This document shows positions 38,366 through 50,068 of a DNA stretch of 64,000 nt, piece by piece (within the stretch, counting starts at the first letter, position 1; each line of letters starts with the position of its first letter). The position numbers were made by a program, and so were the translations under genes. The DNA is taken from contig MNEF01000124.1 in NCBI GenBank assembly GCA_001917535.1, forward strand, positions 24,326 through 88,325, read 5' to 3'. The notes beneath the pieces are model-generated. The model did no database searches. It was not told where the DNA came from and was given only the letters and a program-made list of their open reading frames with translations. This DNA is from Candidatus Rokubacteria bacterium 13_1_40CM_69_27 (GTDB lineage: Bacteria; Methylomirabilota; Methylomirabilia; Rokubacteriales; CSP1-6).

Positions 38366-38536
38366 TCAGACCTCGGAGGGGGGCTTCGCCCCCCTTCCGA
38401 AACCTCCCCCCAGGCCAGGATTGCGCCGGCGAAGCCGGCGCTCGAACCACGCCGGCGGTTGCGCCGGCAAAGCCGGCGCTCGAAAGCAGGTTGCGAGCGC
38501 TGCGCCGGGGCTCCAGACGGTCATGGCGGGGCGCAT
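38366..38536 (-). CDS. Spacer mini-ORF (56 codons) between ribBA and ribH, over a hairpin repeat
   Basis: Starts one base after the ribBA stop (TGACATG) and ends one base before the ribH ATG (TGAGATG). It is open throughout although the segment is filled with hairpin repeats. The peptide is Arg/Pro/Gly-rich (for example [19 protein letters not shown]) with no recognised domain. The near-perfect fit between neighbours parallels the aroA-cmk and ftsY-ribD spacers. Coupling is inferred. Confidence 0.35.
   Translation of the reverse strand: MRPAMTVWSPGAALATCFRAPALPAQPPAWFERRLRRRNPGLGGGFGRGAKPPSEV
38373..38485. repeat. Two-hairpin dispersed repeat, copy B, with a duplicated second hairpin
   Basis: Contains palindrome 1 (tcggaggggggc, then gccccccttccga), the linker aacctccccccaggccagga, and two copies of the gcgccggcgaagccggcgctcgaa-type hairpin (the second copy has loop aaa). 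It lies between ribBA and ribH. The same family occurs near 0.2, 41.5, 50.0 and 59.7 kb. Confidence 0.75.
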
Positions 38537-38537
38537 G

Positions 38538-39749
38538 TCAGGGAAGGGAGGAGAAGAGGTGCCCGAGCTTGTCCCGCTTGGTGCTCAGGTACTTGCGGTT
38601 CTCGGGGTTGGCCGGGATCTCGATGGGCACGCGCTCGACGAAATGGAGCCCGTAGCCCTCGAGCCCGACGATCTTCTTCGGATTGTTCGTGAGCAGGCGG
38701 AGGTTCTTGAGCCCGAGGTCGACGAGGATCTGCGCGCCGATGCCGTAGTCACGCAGGTCGGCCTTGAAGCCGAGCGCCTGGTTGGCCTCGACCGTGTCCT
38801 GGCCCGCATCTTGGAGCTCGTAGGCGCGGATCTTGTTGTGCAGCCCGATCCCCCGCCCTTCCTGCCGGAGATACACGACGACGCCGCGCTCCTCCTGCTG
38901 GATCAGCAGCAGCGCCTTCTCGAGCTGCTCGCCGCAGTCGCAGCGGCGGGAGTGGAAGACGTCACCCGTGAGGCACTCGGAGTGCATGCGCACCAGCACG
39001 GGCGTGTCGCCGGCGACCTCCCCCATCACGAGCGCCAGGTGCACGCGGCTGTACACGGTCGCCTCGTAGGCGATGGCCGTGAACTCGCCGAACTCGGTGG
39101 GCAGGCGGGTCGTCGCGATGCGGCGGACCAGCTTCTCCTTCTGGGTGCGGTACTCGATGAGGTCCTTGATCGTGATCATCTTGAGGCCGTGCCGCCGACC
39201 CAGCTCTTGGAGTTGGGGCACGCGCGCCATGCCGCCTTCCTCGTCCATGACCTCGCAGATCACGCCCGCCGGCGGGCAGCCGGCCAGCCGGGCCAGATCG
39301 ACGGCCGCCTCGGTGTGGCCCGCACGCCGCAGCACCCCGCCCGGCATTGCGCGCAGCGGCAGGATGTGGCCGGGACGGGTGAGGTCCTCGGCGCGCGAGT
39401 GGGGATCGACGAGCGTCCGGATCGTGACCGCACGGTCGTAGGCCGAGGTGCCGGTGGTGACGCCCCGCCGGGCGTCGACCGTGACGGTGAAGGCGGTCCC
39501 CAGCGGCGCAGTGTTGTCGGTGACCATCATCGAGATCTTCAGCTCGTCCAGCCGTTCCCCCGTCATCGGCATGCAGATGAGCCCCCGGCCATACTTGGCC
39601 ATGAAGTTCACCGCTTCCGGGGTGGCCTTGTCGGCCGCCATCAGGAGATCGCCCTCGTTCTCGCGATCCTCGTCGTCGACGACGATGAGGATCCGGCCCT
39701 GCCGGATCTCCTCGATGGCCTCGTCGATCGGCGCGAACACGGCTATCAC
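38538..39749 (-). CDS. ribBA: Bifunctional 3,4-dihydroxy-2-butanone-4-phosphate synthase / GTP cyclohydrolase II
   Basis: Starts both branches of riboflavin synthesis. 403 residues. The N-terminal RibB domain shows [19 protein letters not shown] and [20 protein letters not shown]. The C-terminal RibA domain has [20 protein letters not shown] with the three zinc cysteines, [20 protein letters not shown] and [16 protein letters not shown]. It overlaps ribE by four bases and forms the ribD-ribE-ribBA-ribH cluster. No FMN riboswitch is visible above ribD; expression seems to come through from ftsY. Confidence 0.96.
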   Translation of the reverse strand: MIAVFAPIDEAIEEIRQGRILIVVDDEDRENEGDLLMAADKATPEAVNFMAKYGRGLICMPMTGERLDELKISMMVTDNTAPLGTAFTVTVDARRGVTTGTSAYDRAVTIRTLVDPHSRAEDLTRPGHILPLRAMPGGVLRRAGHTEAAVDLARLAGCPPAGVICEVMDEEGGMARVPQLQELGRRHGLKMITIKDLIEYRTQKEKLVRRIATTRLPTEFGEFTAIAYEATVYSRVHLALVMGEVAGDTPVLVRMHSECLTGDVFHSRRCDCGEQLEKALLLIQQEERGVVVYLRQEGRGIGLHNKIRAYELQDAGQDTVEANQALGFKADLRDYGIGAQILVDLGLKNLRLLTNNPKKIVGLEGYGLHFVERVPIEIPANPENRKYLSTKRDKLGHLFSSLP

Positions 39750-40345
39750 GCCCCCTTGAGCGCGAGTGATCGGACCACGTACTTGCCGATCACGTCCGTT
39801 TCGATGTTCACCGCCTGCCCAACCTCCAGCCAGCCCAGCGTCGTCGCCTCCAGCGTGTGCGGGATCAGCATCACCTCGAAGCTCGTCGGCCGCAGGCCCG
39901 CGACCGTAAGGCTCACGCCGTCCACGGCCACCGAGCCCTTGGGGACCAGGAAGGGCTCCAGGTCGGGGCCCGGCAGGGCGATCCGCACCCGCGCCGTTGA
40001 TTCTACACGGGTTAGGTCCTCGATGGTTCCCACCCCGTCCACGTGCCCCAGCACCAGGTGACCTCCCAGCGCGGCCCCCAGCCGGAGCGGGCGCTCCAGG
40101 TTGACGCGGGCGCCGGCGACCAGCCGGCCGAGAGCGGTGCGCGCCAGCGTCTCGGGGCCGACGTCGAAGACCAGGCCGTCGGGCCGGCGCTCGACGACGG
40201 TCAGGCAGGCGCCGTTCACCGCGATGCTGGCGCCGACGTCGCTGCCCTCGAGCGTGGTCGTCGCCCGGATCTCGAGCCGCATCGTGCAGGCGCCCCGCGC
40301 GACGCGGGCGACCGTCCCCAGCTCCTCGACGATCCCGGTGAACAT
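39746..40345 (-). CDS. ribE: Riboflavin synthase, alpha subunit
   Basis: Dismutates two lumazines to riboflavin. 199 residues formed by two homologous lumazine-binding barrels. The N terminus [18 protein letters not shown] is diagnostic; the first barrel carries [20 protein letters not shown] and the second [40 protein letters not shown] joins them. It overlaps ribD by one base and ribBA by four. Confidence 0.95.
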   Translation of the reverse strand: MFTGIVEELGTVARVARGACTMRLEIRATTTLEGSDVGASIAVNGACLTVVERRPDGLVFDVGPETLARTALGRLVAGARVNLERPLRLGAALGGHLVLGHVDGVGTIEDLTRVESTARVRIALPGPDLEPFLVPKGSVAVDGVSLTVAGLRPTSFEVMLIPHTLEATTLGWLEVGQAVNIETDVIGKYVVRSLALKGA

Positions 40346-41463
40346 CAGGCGCGCTCGCGGAGGACCTCGGCCTCGATCAGGAGGTCGTCGCCCACCCTCC
40401 TGACCGCCAGCTCGCCGAGGCGCACCGCCTCCTTCAGCGCGCGGCCGGCGCCGCCGACGGCCGAGAGGGCGTCACGGCCGCCCAGGAGGCGCGGCCCGAT
40501 GAAGACGGCGACCCGGTCGACGAGGCCGGCGTCGAGAAAGGCCGCGTGCACCTCCGCCCCGCCCTCCACCAGCACGCTGCGGACCTCCCGCGCGAAGAGG
40601 TCGGCGAGCACGGCGCCGGGATCGACGCGGCCGTCGCCCCCGGGCAGGCGCACGACCGTGGCCCCGGCGGCCTCGAGCTGGCGCAGACGCGCGGGTGGCA
40701 CGCTCGCGGCCACGGCGATGAGGGCGCGCGCGGCGGTGCCGGCGGTGATCAGGCGCGCGGCGGGTGGGGTTCGGGCCTCCGTATCCAGCACGACGCGGTA
40801 CGGCTCCCGGGGCCACTCCCGCGGGAGGCGCACCGTCAGCCGCGGGTCGTCGCGCAGCACGGTCCCCACCCCGACGATGATGGCGTCGCTCTCGCTCCGC
40901 AGCCGGTGGGCCTCCCGGCGCGCCGCCTCGCCCGTGATCCACTGCGAGGCGCCGTGCGAGTCGGCGATCTTCCCGTCCAGCGTCATCGCCGCCTTCAACG
41001 TGACGTGCGGTCGCCGCTCCCGCATGGCGGTGAGGAAGACGCGGTTCTGCTGGGCGGCCTCCCGTTCGAGCAGCCCCACGGTCACCTCGAGGCCGGCGGC
41101 GCGCAGCGCCTCGAATCCCCGCCCGCTCACCAGGGGGTTCGGGTCGCCGATCGCCGTCACGACGCGCCGGATGCCGGCCGCGACGATGGCCGGCGCGCAG
41201 GGCGGGGTGCGCCCGTGGTGAGCGCAGGGCTCGAGGGTGACGTAGAGTGTCGCCCCTCGCGCGCGGTCCCCCGCCGCGGCCAGTGCCTCGATCTCGGCGT
41301 GGGGCCGCCCCGCCGCGGCGTGAAACCCCTCGCCCACGATCTGGCCTTCCCCGCTCACGACCACCGCCCCCACCAGCGGATTGGGCGAGGTGAGCCCGCG
41401 GGCGCGCTCGGCCAACTCCAGCGCGCGACGCATCAAGCGCTCGTCGACTGCGTTCGCGCTCAT
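40345..41463 (-). CDS. ribD: Bifunctional riboflavin deaminase / reductase
   Basis: Performs pyrimidine deamination and side-chain reduction in riboflavin synthesis. 372 residues. The deaminase domain has zinc ligands in [20 protein letters not shown] and [20 protein letters not shown]. The reductase domain follows ([60 protein letters not shown]). Its ATG overlaps the TGA of a 70-codon spacer ORF that itself overlaps the ftsY stop. Confidence 0.95.
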   Translation of the reverse strand: MSANAVDERLMRRALELAERARGLTSPNPLVGAVVVSGEGQIVGEGFHAAAGRPHAEIEALAAAGDRARGATLYVTLEPCAHHGRTPPCAPAIVAAGIRRVVTAIGDPNPLVSGRGFEALRAAGLEVTVGLLEREAAQQNRVFLTAMRERRPHVTLKAAMTLDGKIADSHGASQWITGEAARREAHRLRSESDAIIVGVGTVLRDDPRLTVRLPREWPREPYRVVLDTEARTPPAARLITAGTAARALIAVAASVPPARLRQLEAAGATVVRLPGGDGRVDPGAVLADLFAREVRSVLVEGGAEVHAAFLDAGLVDRVAVFIGPRLLGGRDALSAVGGAGRALKEAVRLGELAVRRVGDDLLIEAEVLRERA

Positions 41464-41672
41464 AGGTCGGAGGGGGCGCCTTCACCGGCGCGCCCCCCGG
41501 GCGCGACGGCCCCCTCCGAGATCCATAGTCGGAGGAGGCCTCGCGGCCCCCTCCAGATCCATGGTCGGAGGAGGCCTCGCGGCCCCCTCCGAACCACCCC
41601 AAAGGATGGCGCCGGCGAAGCCGGCGCTCGAGGAAGCGCGCTCGTCTCTTGGGCTGACACAGGATCGTTCAT
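41460..41672 (-). CDS. Spacer ORF (70 codons) linking ftsY to ribD over a hairpin repeat
   Basis: The ATG overlaps the ftsY TGA (ATGA, 41669-41672) and its TGA overlaps the ribD ATG (ATGA, 41460-41463). The peptide contains an in-frame 12-residue repeat (RGPRGLLRPWIW then RGPRGLLRLWIS) caused by a 36-bp tandem duplication, a multiple of three that keeps the frame open. No domain is recognised. The double ATGA junction is the strongest single case for ribosome hand-over across a repeat in this window. Confidence 0.45.
   Translation of the reverse strand: MNDPVSAQETSALPRAPASPAPSFGVVRRGPRGLLRPWIWRGPRGLLRLWISEGAVAPGGRAGEGAPSDL
41466..41632. repeat. Dispersed hairpin repeat, copy C, with a 36-bp tandem duplication
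   Basis: Three related palindromes of the tcggagggggc...gccccctccga type, the last two being 36-bp tandem units (agatccat then (a/g)gtcggaggaggcctc), followed by the gcgccggcgaagccggcgc hairpin. It fills the ftsY-ribD gap. Same family as copies near 0.2, 38.4, 50.0 and 59.7 kb. Confidence 0.75.
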
Positions 41673-42595
41673 GCAGCCGGCACCAGGGCGTCGATGAACC
41701 GCTGGGGATCGAAGGGCCCGAGGTCCTCGACCTTCTCGCCCACCCCGACGAGCTTGATGGGGAGCCTGAGCTCGCGCGCGATCCGCACCACGATGCCGCC
41801 CTTGGCGGTGCCGTCGAGCTTGGTGAGCACTACGCCACTCAGCCCGATCGCCTCGTTGAACATACGCGCCTGGGCGAAGCCGTTCTGTCCGGTGGGGGCG
41901 TCGAGCACCATCAGGCTCTCGTGCGGCGCGCCGGGCAGCTGGCGCTCGATGACGCGCTTGAGCTTGGCCAGCTCCATCATCAAGTTGGACTTCGTGTGTA
42001 ACCGCCCCGCCGTGTCGATGATGAGCGCATCGAGGTTGCGCGCCGTGGCCGCCTTCACGGCATCGAAGACGACGGCCGCGGGATCCGAGCCCGGTTCCTG
42101 CCGGACGACCTCGACGCCGATCCGGTCACCCCAGGCCTCGAGCTGCTCGATGGCCGCCGCCCGGAACGTGTCGGCAGCGGCCAGCAGCACTTGCTTCTCC
42201 GATCGGGTCAGCGCCGCCGCCAGCTTCGCGCAGGTCGTCGTCTTGCCGGAGCCGTTGACGCCGAGCATCAGCACCACCGCCGGCCGGTGATCGAGGTCGA
42301 GGGGCTGCGCCGCGGGGACGAGGATGTCGCCCAGGAAACGGCGGAACAGCGGCCGGAGCTGGTCGGCGCGGGTGACGGTACCGAACATCACCTCTTCACG
42401 GGCCCGGTTGGTGAAGTCGGCGGCCAGCGGCGCGCCCAGATCCGCGGCGACGAGAATCTCTTCCAGCTCCGTGTAGAGGCTCTCGTCGATGGGGCGCTCG
42501 GGCCGGAGGACCGCCGCCAGCTCCGCGGCGAGATATTCTCGCGACCGCCTGAGCCCCGTGCTCAGTTGCTCGCCCAGCGCGGCCAGGAACTTCAC
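41669..42595 (-). CDS. ftsY: Signal recognition particle receptor FtsY
   Basis: SRP-family GTPase that docks ribosome-nascent chains at the inner membrane. The GTG at 42595 (VKFLAALGEQLSTGLRRSRE), in a GTGA overlap with the RodZ-like gene, gives 308 residues: an N domain with almost no acidic A domain, then the G domain. G1 is LGVNGSGKTTTCAKLAAAL, the insertion-box region is LAAADTFRAAAIEQLEAWGD, G3 is IDTAGRLHTKSNLMMEL, G4/G5 is VLTKLDGTAKGGIVVRIA. The longer open frame upstream is read-through and is rejected. Confidence 0.94.
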   Translation of the reverse strand: MKFLAALGEQLSTGLRRSREYLAAELAAVLRPERPIDESLYTELEEILVAADLGAPLAADFTNRAREEVMFGTVTRADQLRPLFRRFLGDILVPAAQPLDLDHRPAVVLMLGVNGSGKTTTCAKLAAALTRSEKQVLLAAADTFRAAAIEQLEAWGDRIGVEVVRQEPGSDPAAVVFDAVKAATARNLDALIIDTAGRLHTKSNLMMELAKLKRVIERQLPGAPHESLMVLDAPTGQNGFAQARMFNEAIGLSGVVLTKLDGTAKGGIVVRIARELRLPIKLVGVGEKVEDLGPFDPQRFIDALVPAA

Positions 42596-43449
42596 TGCCC
42601 TGGGGGCGGGATGACCAGCCGCGGGATGACCGCCCCCCGCGCCCCCAGCGGCGGCAGCGGGCGGCCGTTCAGCTCCAGCGTCACGCCCCCGGCGTTGCCC
42701 ACAGTGAGGACGAAGGGAGCGTTGGACACCCACTCGCGGACTTCGCCGGCGGGGATGGTCTCCTCGGTGGCACGCCCGTCCTCCATCCGCACCCGCATCC
42801 ACGTCGGCTCCGACACGCGCGCCACCAGGCGATACGGCGACGCCAGTGGCCTGACGACGGCCGCGAAGCCCGGGCCCGTCGGTGTGACCGGGCGCGGCCG
42901 GATCGCGTCGCTGGCGCGAGGGGGTTCGGGCGCGCTCGGGCGGATCGCGGGGGCCGGCGCCGCCGTGGGGGTCGGGACCGACTCGGCCGGCACCGGCTCG
43001 AGGGAGTCCGACGGCGCCGGAGGCAGCACCGCCGGAGCCTGGCGCGCGAGCCGGTCCCCGCCCTCACGCCCCGACTGGAGCGCGAGCGTCACCGCGAAGA
43101 GAGCGAGGCCCAGAATGACGAGGAGGACGAAGCTCACCAGCACCGTCCCGCGGCTTCGCGGCTCCCCCCCGCCCCGGCGCTCGTCGGCCCCGGCGCGGAC
43201 CGGTGGAGCCGGCGGCGCCCCGGGCCGCTGATGATAGAGGGCGAGCGCCTCGTCGGGCGTCACGTCGAGCGCCTGGCAGTAGGCGCGGATGAACCCCTTG
43301 ACGAAGACGGGCGCCGGCAGGACATCGAGGTTCTCCGTCTCCAGCGCCTCCAGGCAGGACGAAGCGACGCGCGTGGCGCGGGACAGCTCCTCCAGAGAGA
43401 GACCACGCCGCTGACGGAGCTCGCGGAGATACGGGCCGAGGGACGACAT
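42592..43449 (-). CDS. RodZ-like membrane protein with HTH and DUF4115 domains
   Basis: 285 residues. An N-terminal HTH_25/Cro-type domain (LRELRQRRGLSLEELSRATR, FVKGFIRAYCQALDVTPDEA) is followed by a basic linker, one transmembrane helix (TVLVSFVLLVILGLALFAVT), a Pro/Ala-rich periplasmic stretch of about 80 residues, and a C-terminal beta domain (LVARVSEPTWMRVRMEDGRA, GNAGGVTLELNGRPLPPLGA) of the DUF4115 type. RodZ links MreB to cell shape; that role is inferred from domain architecture. It lies between smc and ftsY, coupled to ftsY by GTGA. Confidence 0.85.
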   Translation of the reverse strand: MSSLGPYLRELRQRRGLSLEELSRATRVASSCLEALETENLDVLPAPVFVKGFIRAYCQALDVTPDEALALYHQRPGAPPAPPVRAGADERRGGGEPRSRGTVLVSFVLLVILGLALFAVTLALQSGREGGDRLARQAPAVLPPAPSDSLEPVPAESVPTPTAAPAPAIRPSAPEPPRASDAIRPRPVTPTGPGFAAVVRPLASPYRLVARVSEPTWMRVRMEDGRATEETIPAGEVREWVSNAPFVLTVGNAGGVTLELNGRPLPPLGARGAVIPRLVIPPPGQ

Positions 43450-43498
43450 ACCCGGTATCGGTGCGAGTCTAGCCTATCTCCGGGCTCTTTTCACGCGG

Positions 43499-46400
43499 TC
43501 AGGCGCCGAGCTTGACGGAGACGAGCTTCGAGAGGCCGGGCTCCTCCATCGTCACGCCGTAGAGGATGTCCGCCGCTTCCATGGTCCGGCGGTTGTGGGT
43601 GATGACGAGGAACTGGGTCTGGCTGGTCAGCTCGCGCAGCACGCGCAGAAAGCGGTGGATGTTGGCGTCGTCGAGGGGGGCGTCCACTTCGTCCAGCACG
43701 CAGAACGGGCTCGGGCGGTAATAGAAGATGGCGAACAGCAGCGCGAGCCCTGTCAGCGCCCGTTCGCCGCCGGAGAGCAGCGTCACCGACTGCAGGCGCT
43801 TTCCGCGCGGCTGGGCCATCAGCTCGACGCCGGTCTCCAGCGGGTCGCCGCCCTCCTCGGCCTCGACCAGCTTCAGCTCGGCGCGCCCGCCCTCGAAGAG
43901 CCGCTCGAAGAGGCGGGCGAACTCGCGGTTGACCTCGTGGAACGCCTGGGTGAAGCGCTCCTGGGCCGTGCGCGTCATCCCGCGGAGCGCCTTGTCCAGG
44001 TCCTTGATCGACGCGGTCAGGTCGTCGTGCTGGGTGCGCAGGAACGTCAGGCGCTCGTCCAGCTCGCGGTACTCCTCGTCGGCGACCAGGTTGACGGGAC
44101 CGAGGGCAGCCAGGCGCTCGTCCAGCTCCGCCAGGCGCTGGCGCAGCTGGGTGAAGTCGCGGGAGGCGTCGTGTTGGGCCCGCAGCGCTGCCTCGTCGGC
44201 TCCGTAGGTTCGCAACACCTCCTGAGCCAACTCTTCGCGGCGCACGCGGCGCTCCGTGGCTTGGAGCTCGATCTCGTGGATCGCGCTGACGAGCCGGTTC
44301 ACGTCGCCCTCGAGGCCCCGCATCTCGTGCTCGAGCGTGCGCATCTCGGCCAGGAGGCCTTCGTGACGCTCGGCGACGGTCCGCGCCTCGCCTTCGACCC
44401 GGTCGCGCTCCCCGGCCACCTCGCGCGCCGCCGTATCCGTCCGCTCGCGCTCGTCGCCGAGCCACACCTGCCGCTCGCCGAGCTGGGCCTGCCGGACCCG
44501 GGCCTGCTCCAGGCGCTCGGTGAGGTCGGCCTCCATCTGGTCGATGCGCCCCAGCTCCCGCCCGAGCGCCTCGACCCGCTCGGCCACCGAGGCCACTTCC
44601 ACGCGCTTGGCCGTGAGATGGGCGACCAGGGCCGTCTCCCGCGTCTGCGCCGCCTCGATCGCCTCGCGGATCCCGCCGATGGTCGCCTCGTGGGCGGCCT
44701 CGGCGTCGCGCGCGGCGGCGATGCGCTGCTCGAGACGCCCGAGCATGGCGGCCGTCTCCTCGGCCTCCTGGGCCACCTGTCGGGCCTCGAGCCGCACGGT
44801 CTCGGCGTGACGGTGCACGCGCTCGTGATCGCGGAGCGCCTGCTCCAGGTCCTTCTCGCCCGCCAGCCGGTCCGCCTGGCGCGCGCCCACGGCCTGCTCG
44901 CACAGGGCAATGCGTGTCCGGAGGGTCGCCACGTCCTGGCCGAGCCGGGTCACGGTGCCTTGGGCGGCGTCGACTACGCCGGTGAGCCGGCGCACCTCGT
45001 CCTCGAGCTCGCGGAGCTGCCGCTTGCGCGCCAGCAGAGACCGTTCCGGCGCGCCGGCGCCGGCCCCGCCGCGCAGCCGTCCGGTGGGCGCGAGCACTTC
45101 GCCCTCCGGAGTGACGTACGTGGCGATGACTCCGTTACGCCGCCAGAGGGCCTCGGCCTCGTCGAGGTGCTCGACCAGGGCGACGCGGCCGAGCAAGTAG
45201 TGCACCAGGCTTTCGGTCGGGCCCGTGACGTGCCGCGCGACCCAGTCGAGCTCGGCCGGAGGCGAGGCGGCCGGCGCCCCGTTGCGGCTCAGGTGCTCGA
45301 GCGGGAGAAAAGTCGCCGCGCCCGCATGGTTCGCCTGCAGATAAGCCACGGCCGCGCGGGCCTGCTCGAAGCGCTCGGTCACGACCCACTCCAGCCGCTC
45401 GCCCAGCACCGCTTCGACCGCGCGCTCCAGCTGCAGCGGCACCTCGAGCACGTCGGCCACGGTGCCCACGATGCCGGGAACACGGGCGCCGCCGCCCTCG
45501 GCGAAGATCGCGCGCACGCCCGAGCCGTATCCCTCCCGCGCGCGCTCCAGTTCCCGCACCGCCTCCAGGCTGGAGGTCCGGGCGGCGAGGGACAAGCGCG
45601 CTTCGGCCAGCCGGGCGTCGGCCCCGGCGAGCTCGCGCTCCCGCGTGGCGAGCTCGCCGCCGAGCCGCTCGCGCTCGTCCGCGAGCGACGTCAGCTCGGC
45701 CAGGGCCCGCTCGCGGGCCGTCTCAAGGGCGGCCCGGCTGGCCGCCAGCCGCTGGGCTTCCGCCTCGGCCTCCGCCAGCTCGGCGGCGAGCCGCTCGGCG
45801 CGCCGAGCCAGCTGGCTCTCGCGTTCCCTCAGCTCGCCGGCCGAGCGCGTGAGATCGGTCCGCTCGGCCGCGATGCGGATCTGCTCGAGCCGCAGCCCCT
45901 CCAGGCGGTCGCGCTCATCGGTCAGGCGCGCGCGCTGCTGTTCGACCAGCACCTCCAGCTCCTGGGCCGCGCGCGTGTGCTCGGCCACGAGCCGCTGCGT
46001 GTCGGCCAGGGCGGCCCGAGTGGCCTCGCGCTCGCCGACGATCCCGGCCAGCCGCTCGGTCGTCACCCGGATCTCCTCGTCCAGCCGCACCCGCTCCTCG
46101 GCGGCTTCCCGCAGCTGCACGCCCATCTGCTCCCGGCGCTCCAGCAGCCGCTCCAGCTCCGCCTGCACCTTCTGGAGCGACTGCCGGAGGTCGGCCAGCC
46201 GGTGATCGCTTTCCTGGATCGCCTCCCGCTGCGTCGCCTCGCGGGCGGCCAGTTGGCTCAGGCGTACGCGCAGCGTCTGCTCGCGCTCCCGCCGGGCCAC
46301 GAGGTCCGCCTCCAGCCGCCCGCCCTCGGCCAGGAGCGTCGCGTAGTCGACGGCGACCAGGGCCAGGCGCAGATCGCGGCGCTCCTGCTCGAGCGCCTTG

Positions 46401-47041
46401 TACTGCTGGGCCTTCTTGGCCTGGCGCTCGAGGGAGCCGAGCTGCCGCTTCACCTCGTCCATCACGTCCTTGACGCGGAGCAGGTTCTGGCGGGCGGCGT
46501 CGAGCTTGCCCTGCGTCTCGTTCCGCTGCTGCTTGTAGCGGGCGATCCCGGCGGCCTCTTCGATGAAGATGCGCCGCTCGTGGGGCTTCGCGGTCAGCAC
46601 GTGGTTCAGCTTGTCCTGGTCCATCACCGAGTAGGCCCGGGGGTTGGCGCCCGTTCCGGCGAACAGGTCCAGGATGTCGCGCAGCCGGGTGACCGTCTTG
46701 TTGAGGAGGTATTCGCTCTCGCCGGTGCGGTAGAGGCGGCGGCTGACCGCAATCTCGCTCCAGGGCACGGCCAGCTCGCCGTCGTTGCTGAACATCAGCT
46801 CGACCTCGGCCAGCCCCACGGGCTTGCGGGAGGCCGAGCCGTGGAAGATGACGTCTTCCATTCTCTGACCGCGCAGGGACTTTGCGCTCTGCTCGCCTAA
46901 GGCCCACTTGACGGCCTCGGCGCAATTCGTCTTCCCGCAGCCGTTCGGCCCCACGATGGCCGTGATCCCGGGCAGCACCCTGATCTCGGTGCGCTCGCCG
47001 AACGACTTGAAGCCGTGCAGCGTGATCGACTCGAGGCGCAT
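43499..47041 (-). CDS. smc: Chromosome segregation ATPase SMC
   Basis: SMC subunit of the condensin that works with ScpA and ScpB (5.5-6.9 kb). The ATG at 47041 (MRLESITLHGFKSFGERTEI) gives 1180 residues. Walker A is VGPNGCGKTNCAEAVKWALG. Long coiled coils (about residues 165-500 and 670-1000) flank a hinge around VPGIVGTVADVLEVPLQLER. The C-terminal head has the signature TLLSGGERALTGLALLFAIF and Walker B VLDEVDAPLDDANIHRFLRV. Fifty bases separate it from the RodZ-like gene. Confidence 0.95.
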   Translation of the reverse strand: MRLESITLHGFKSFGERTEIRVLPGITAIVGPNGCGKTNCAEAVKWALGEQSAKSLRGQRMEDVIFHGSASRKPVGLAEVELMFSNDGELAVPWSEIAVSRRLYRTGESEYLLNKTVTRLRDILDLFAGTGANPRAYSVMDQDKLNHVLTAKPHERRIFIEEAAGIARYKQQRNETQGKLDAARQNLLRVKDVMDEVKRQLGSLERQAKKAQQYKALEQERRDLRLALVAVDYATLLAEGGRLEADLVARREREQTLRVRLSQLAAREATQREAIQESDHRLADLRQSLQKVQAELERLLERREQMGVQLREAAEERVRLDEEIRVTTERLAGIVGEREATRAALADTQRLVAEHTRAAQELEVLVEQQRARLTDERDRLEGLRLEQIRIAAERTDLTRSAGELRERESQLARRAERLAAELAEAEAEAQRLAASRAALETARERALAELTSLADERERLGGELATRERELAGADARLAEARLSLAARTSSLEAVRELERAREGYGSGVRAIFAEGGGARVPGIVGTVADVLEVPLQLERAVEAVLGERLEWVVTERFEQARAAVAYLQANHAGAATFLPLEHLSRNGAPAASPPAELDWVARHVTGPTESLVHYLLGRVALVEHLDEAEALWRRNGVIATYVTPEGEVLAPTGRLRGGAGAGAPERSLLARKRQLRELEDEVRRLTGVVDAAQGTVTRLGQDVATLRTRIALCEQAVGARQADRLAGEKDLEQALRDHERVHRHAETVRLEARQVAQEAEETAAMLGRLEQRIAAARDAEAAHEATIGGIREAIEAAQTRETALVAHLTAKRVEVASVAERVEALGRELGRIDQMEADLTERLEQARVRQAQLGERQVWLGDERERTDTAAREVAGERDRVEGEARTVAERHEGLLAEMRTLEHEMRGLEGDVNRLVSAIHEIELQATERRVRREELAQEVLRTYGADEAALRAQHDASRDFTQLRQRLAELDERLAALGPVNLVADEEYRELDERLTFLRTQHDDLTASIKDLDKALRGMTRTAQERFTQAFHEVNREFARLFERLFEGGRAELKLVEAEEGGDPLETGVELMAQPRGKRLQSVTLLSGGERALTGLALLFAIFYYRPSPFCVLDEVDAPLDDANIHRFLRVLRELTSQTQFLVITHNRRTMEAADILYGVTMEEPGLSKLVSVKLGA

Positions 47042-47134
47042 AGAGTTTTGTAGCACGCGGAGTGGTCTGCGGCCAAAGAAAAAGTACCAGGGATGGGGCG
47101 CGAACGAGCGACGAGCCCTAAATGTGGCGGCGGA

Positions 47135-49909
<2,775 letters not shown>

Positions 49910-49920
49910 GACCAGCCCCC

Positions 49921-49926
49921 ATTATA
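49921..49926 (-). promoter_or_regulatory. TATAAT -10 element 11 bases above the secA start
   Basis: Perfect TATAAT on the minus strand at 49921-49926. With normal spacing, transcription would begin only about four bases before the secA ATG, giving a nearly leaderless mRNA. No convincing -35 box is seen. Confidence 0.4.
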
Positions 49927-49988
49927 CAGGGGCGGAACTCGACCCCTTCGCGCTTCGGCCCCCGCTACCGGTGTATCGGAGTACCACC

Positions 49989-50064
49989 GTTCGAGCGCGG
50001 GCTTCGCCCGCGCAATCCTTCCCTGGGGGAGGTCTCGGAGGGGGCCGCGACGGCCCCCTCCGAC
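49989..50064. repeat. Two-hairpin dispersed repeat, copy D (inverted orientation)
   Basis: Contains the gcgcgggc...gcccgcgc-type hairpin, linker (aatccttccctgggggaggt) and the ctcggagggggcc...ggccccctccgag palindrome, in reverse order relative to copies A, B and E. It lies in the 159-base recN-secA gap. Unlike copies A-C, no mini-ORF fits both neighbouring genes exactly; a TTG-started frame (50067 to 49903) ends inside the secA start region. Confidence 0.7.
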
Positions 50065-50068
50065 CAAG

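Noticed and set aside
40000..41700. FMN riboswitch for the riboflavin genes
   Set aside because: No conserved RFN-type sequence is seen upstream of ribD, whose start is joined to ftsY by a short spacer ORF; expression appears to come from upstream.
41669..42802. 377-codon version of ftsY with a long N-terminal A domain
   Set aside because: The extra N terminus is the wrong frame of the RodZ-like gene and is Arg/Gly/Pro-rich rather than acidic as real FtsY A domains are; the GTGA junction at 42592-42595 gives the proper start.
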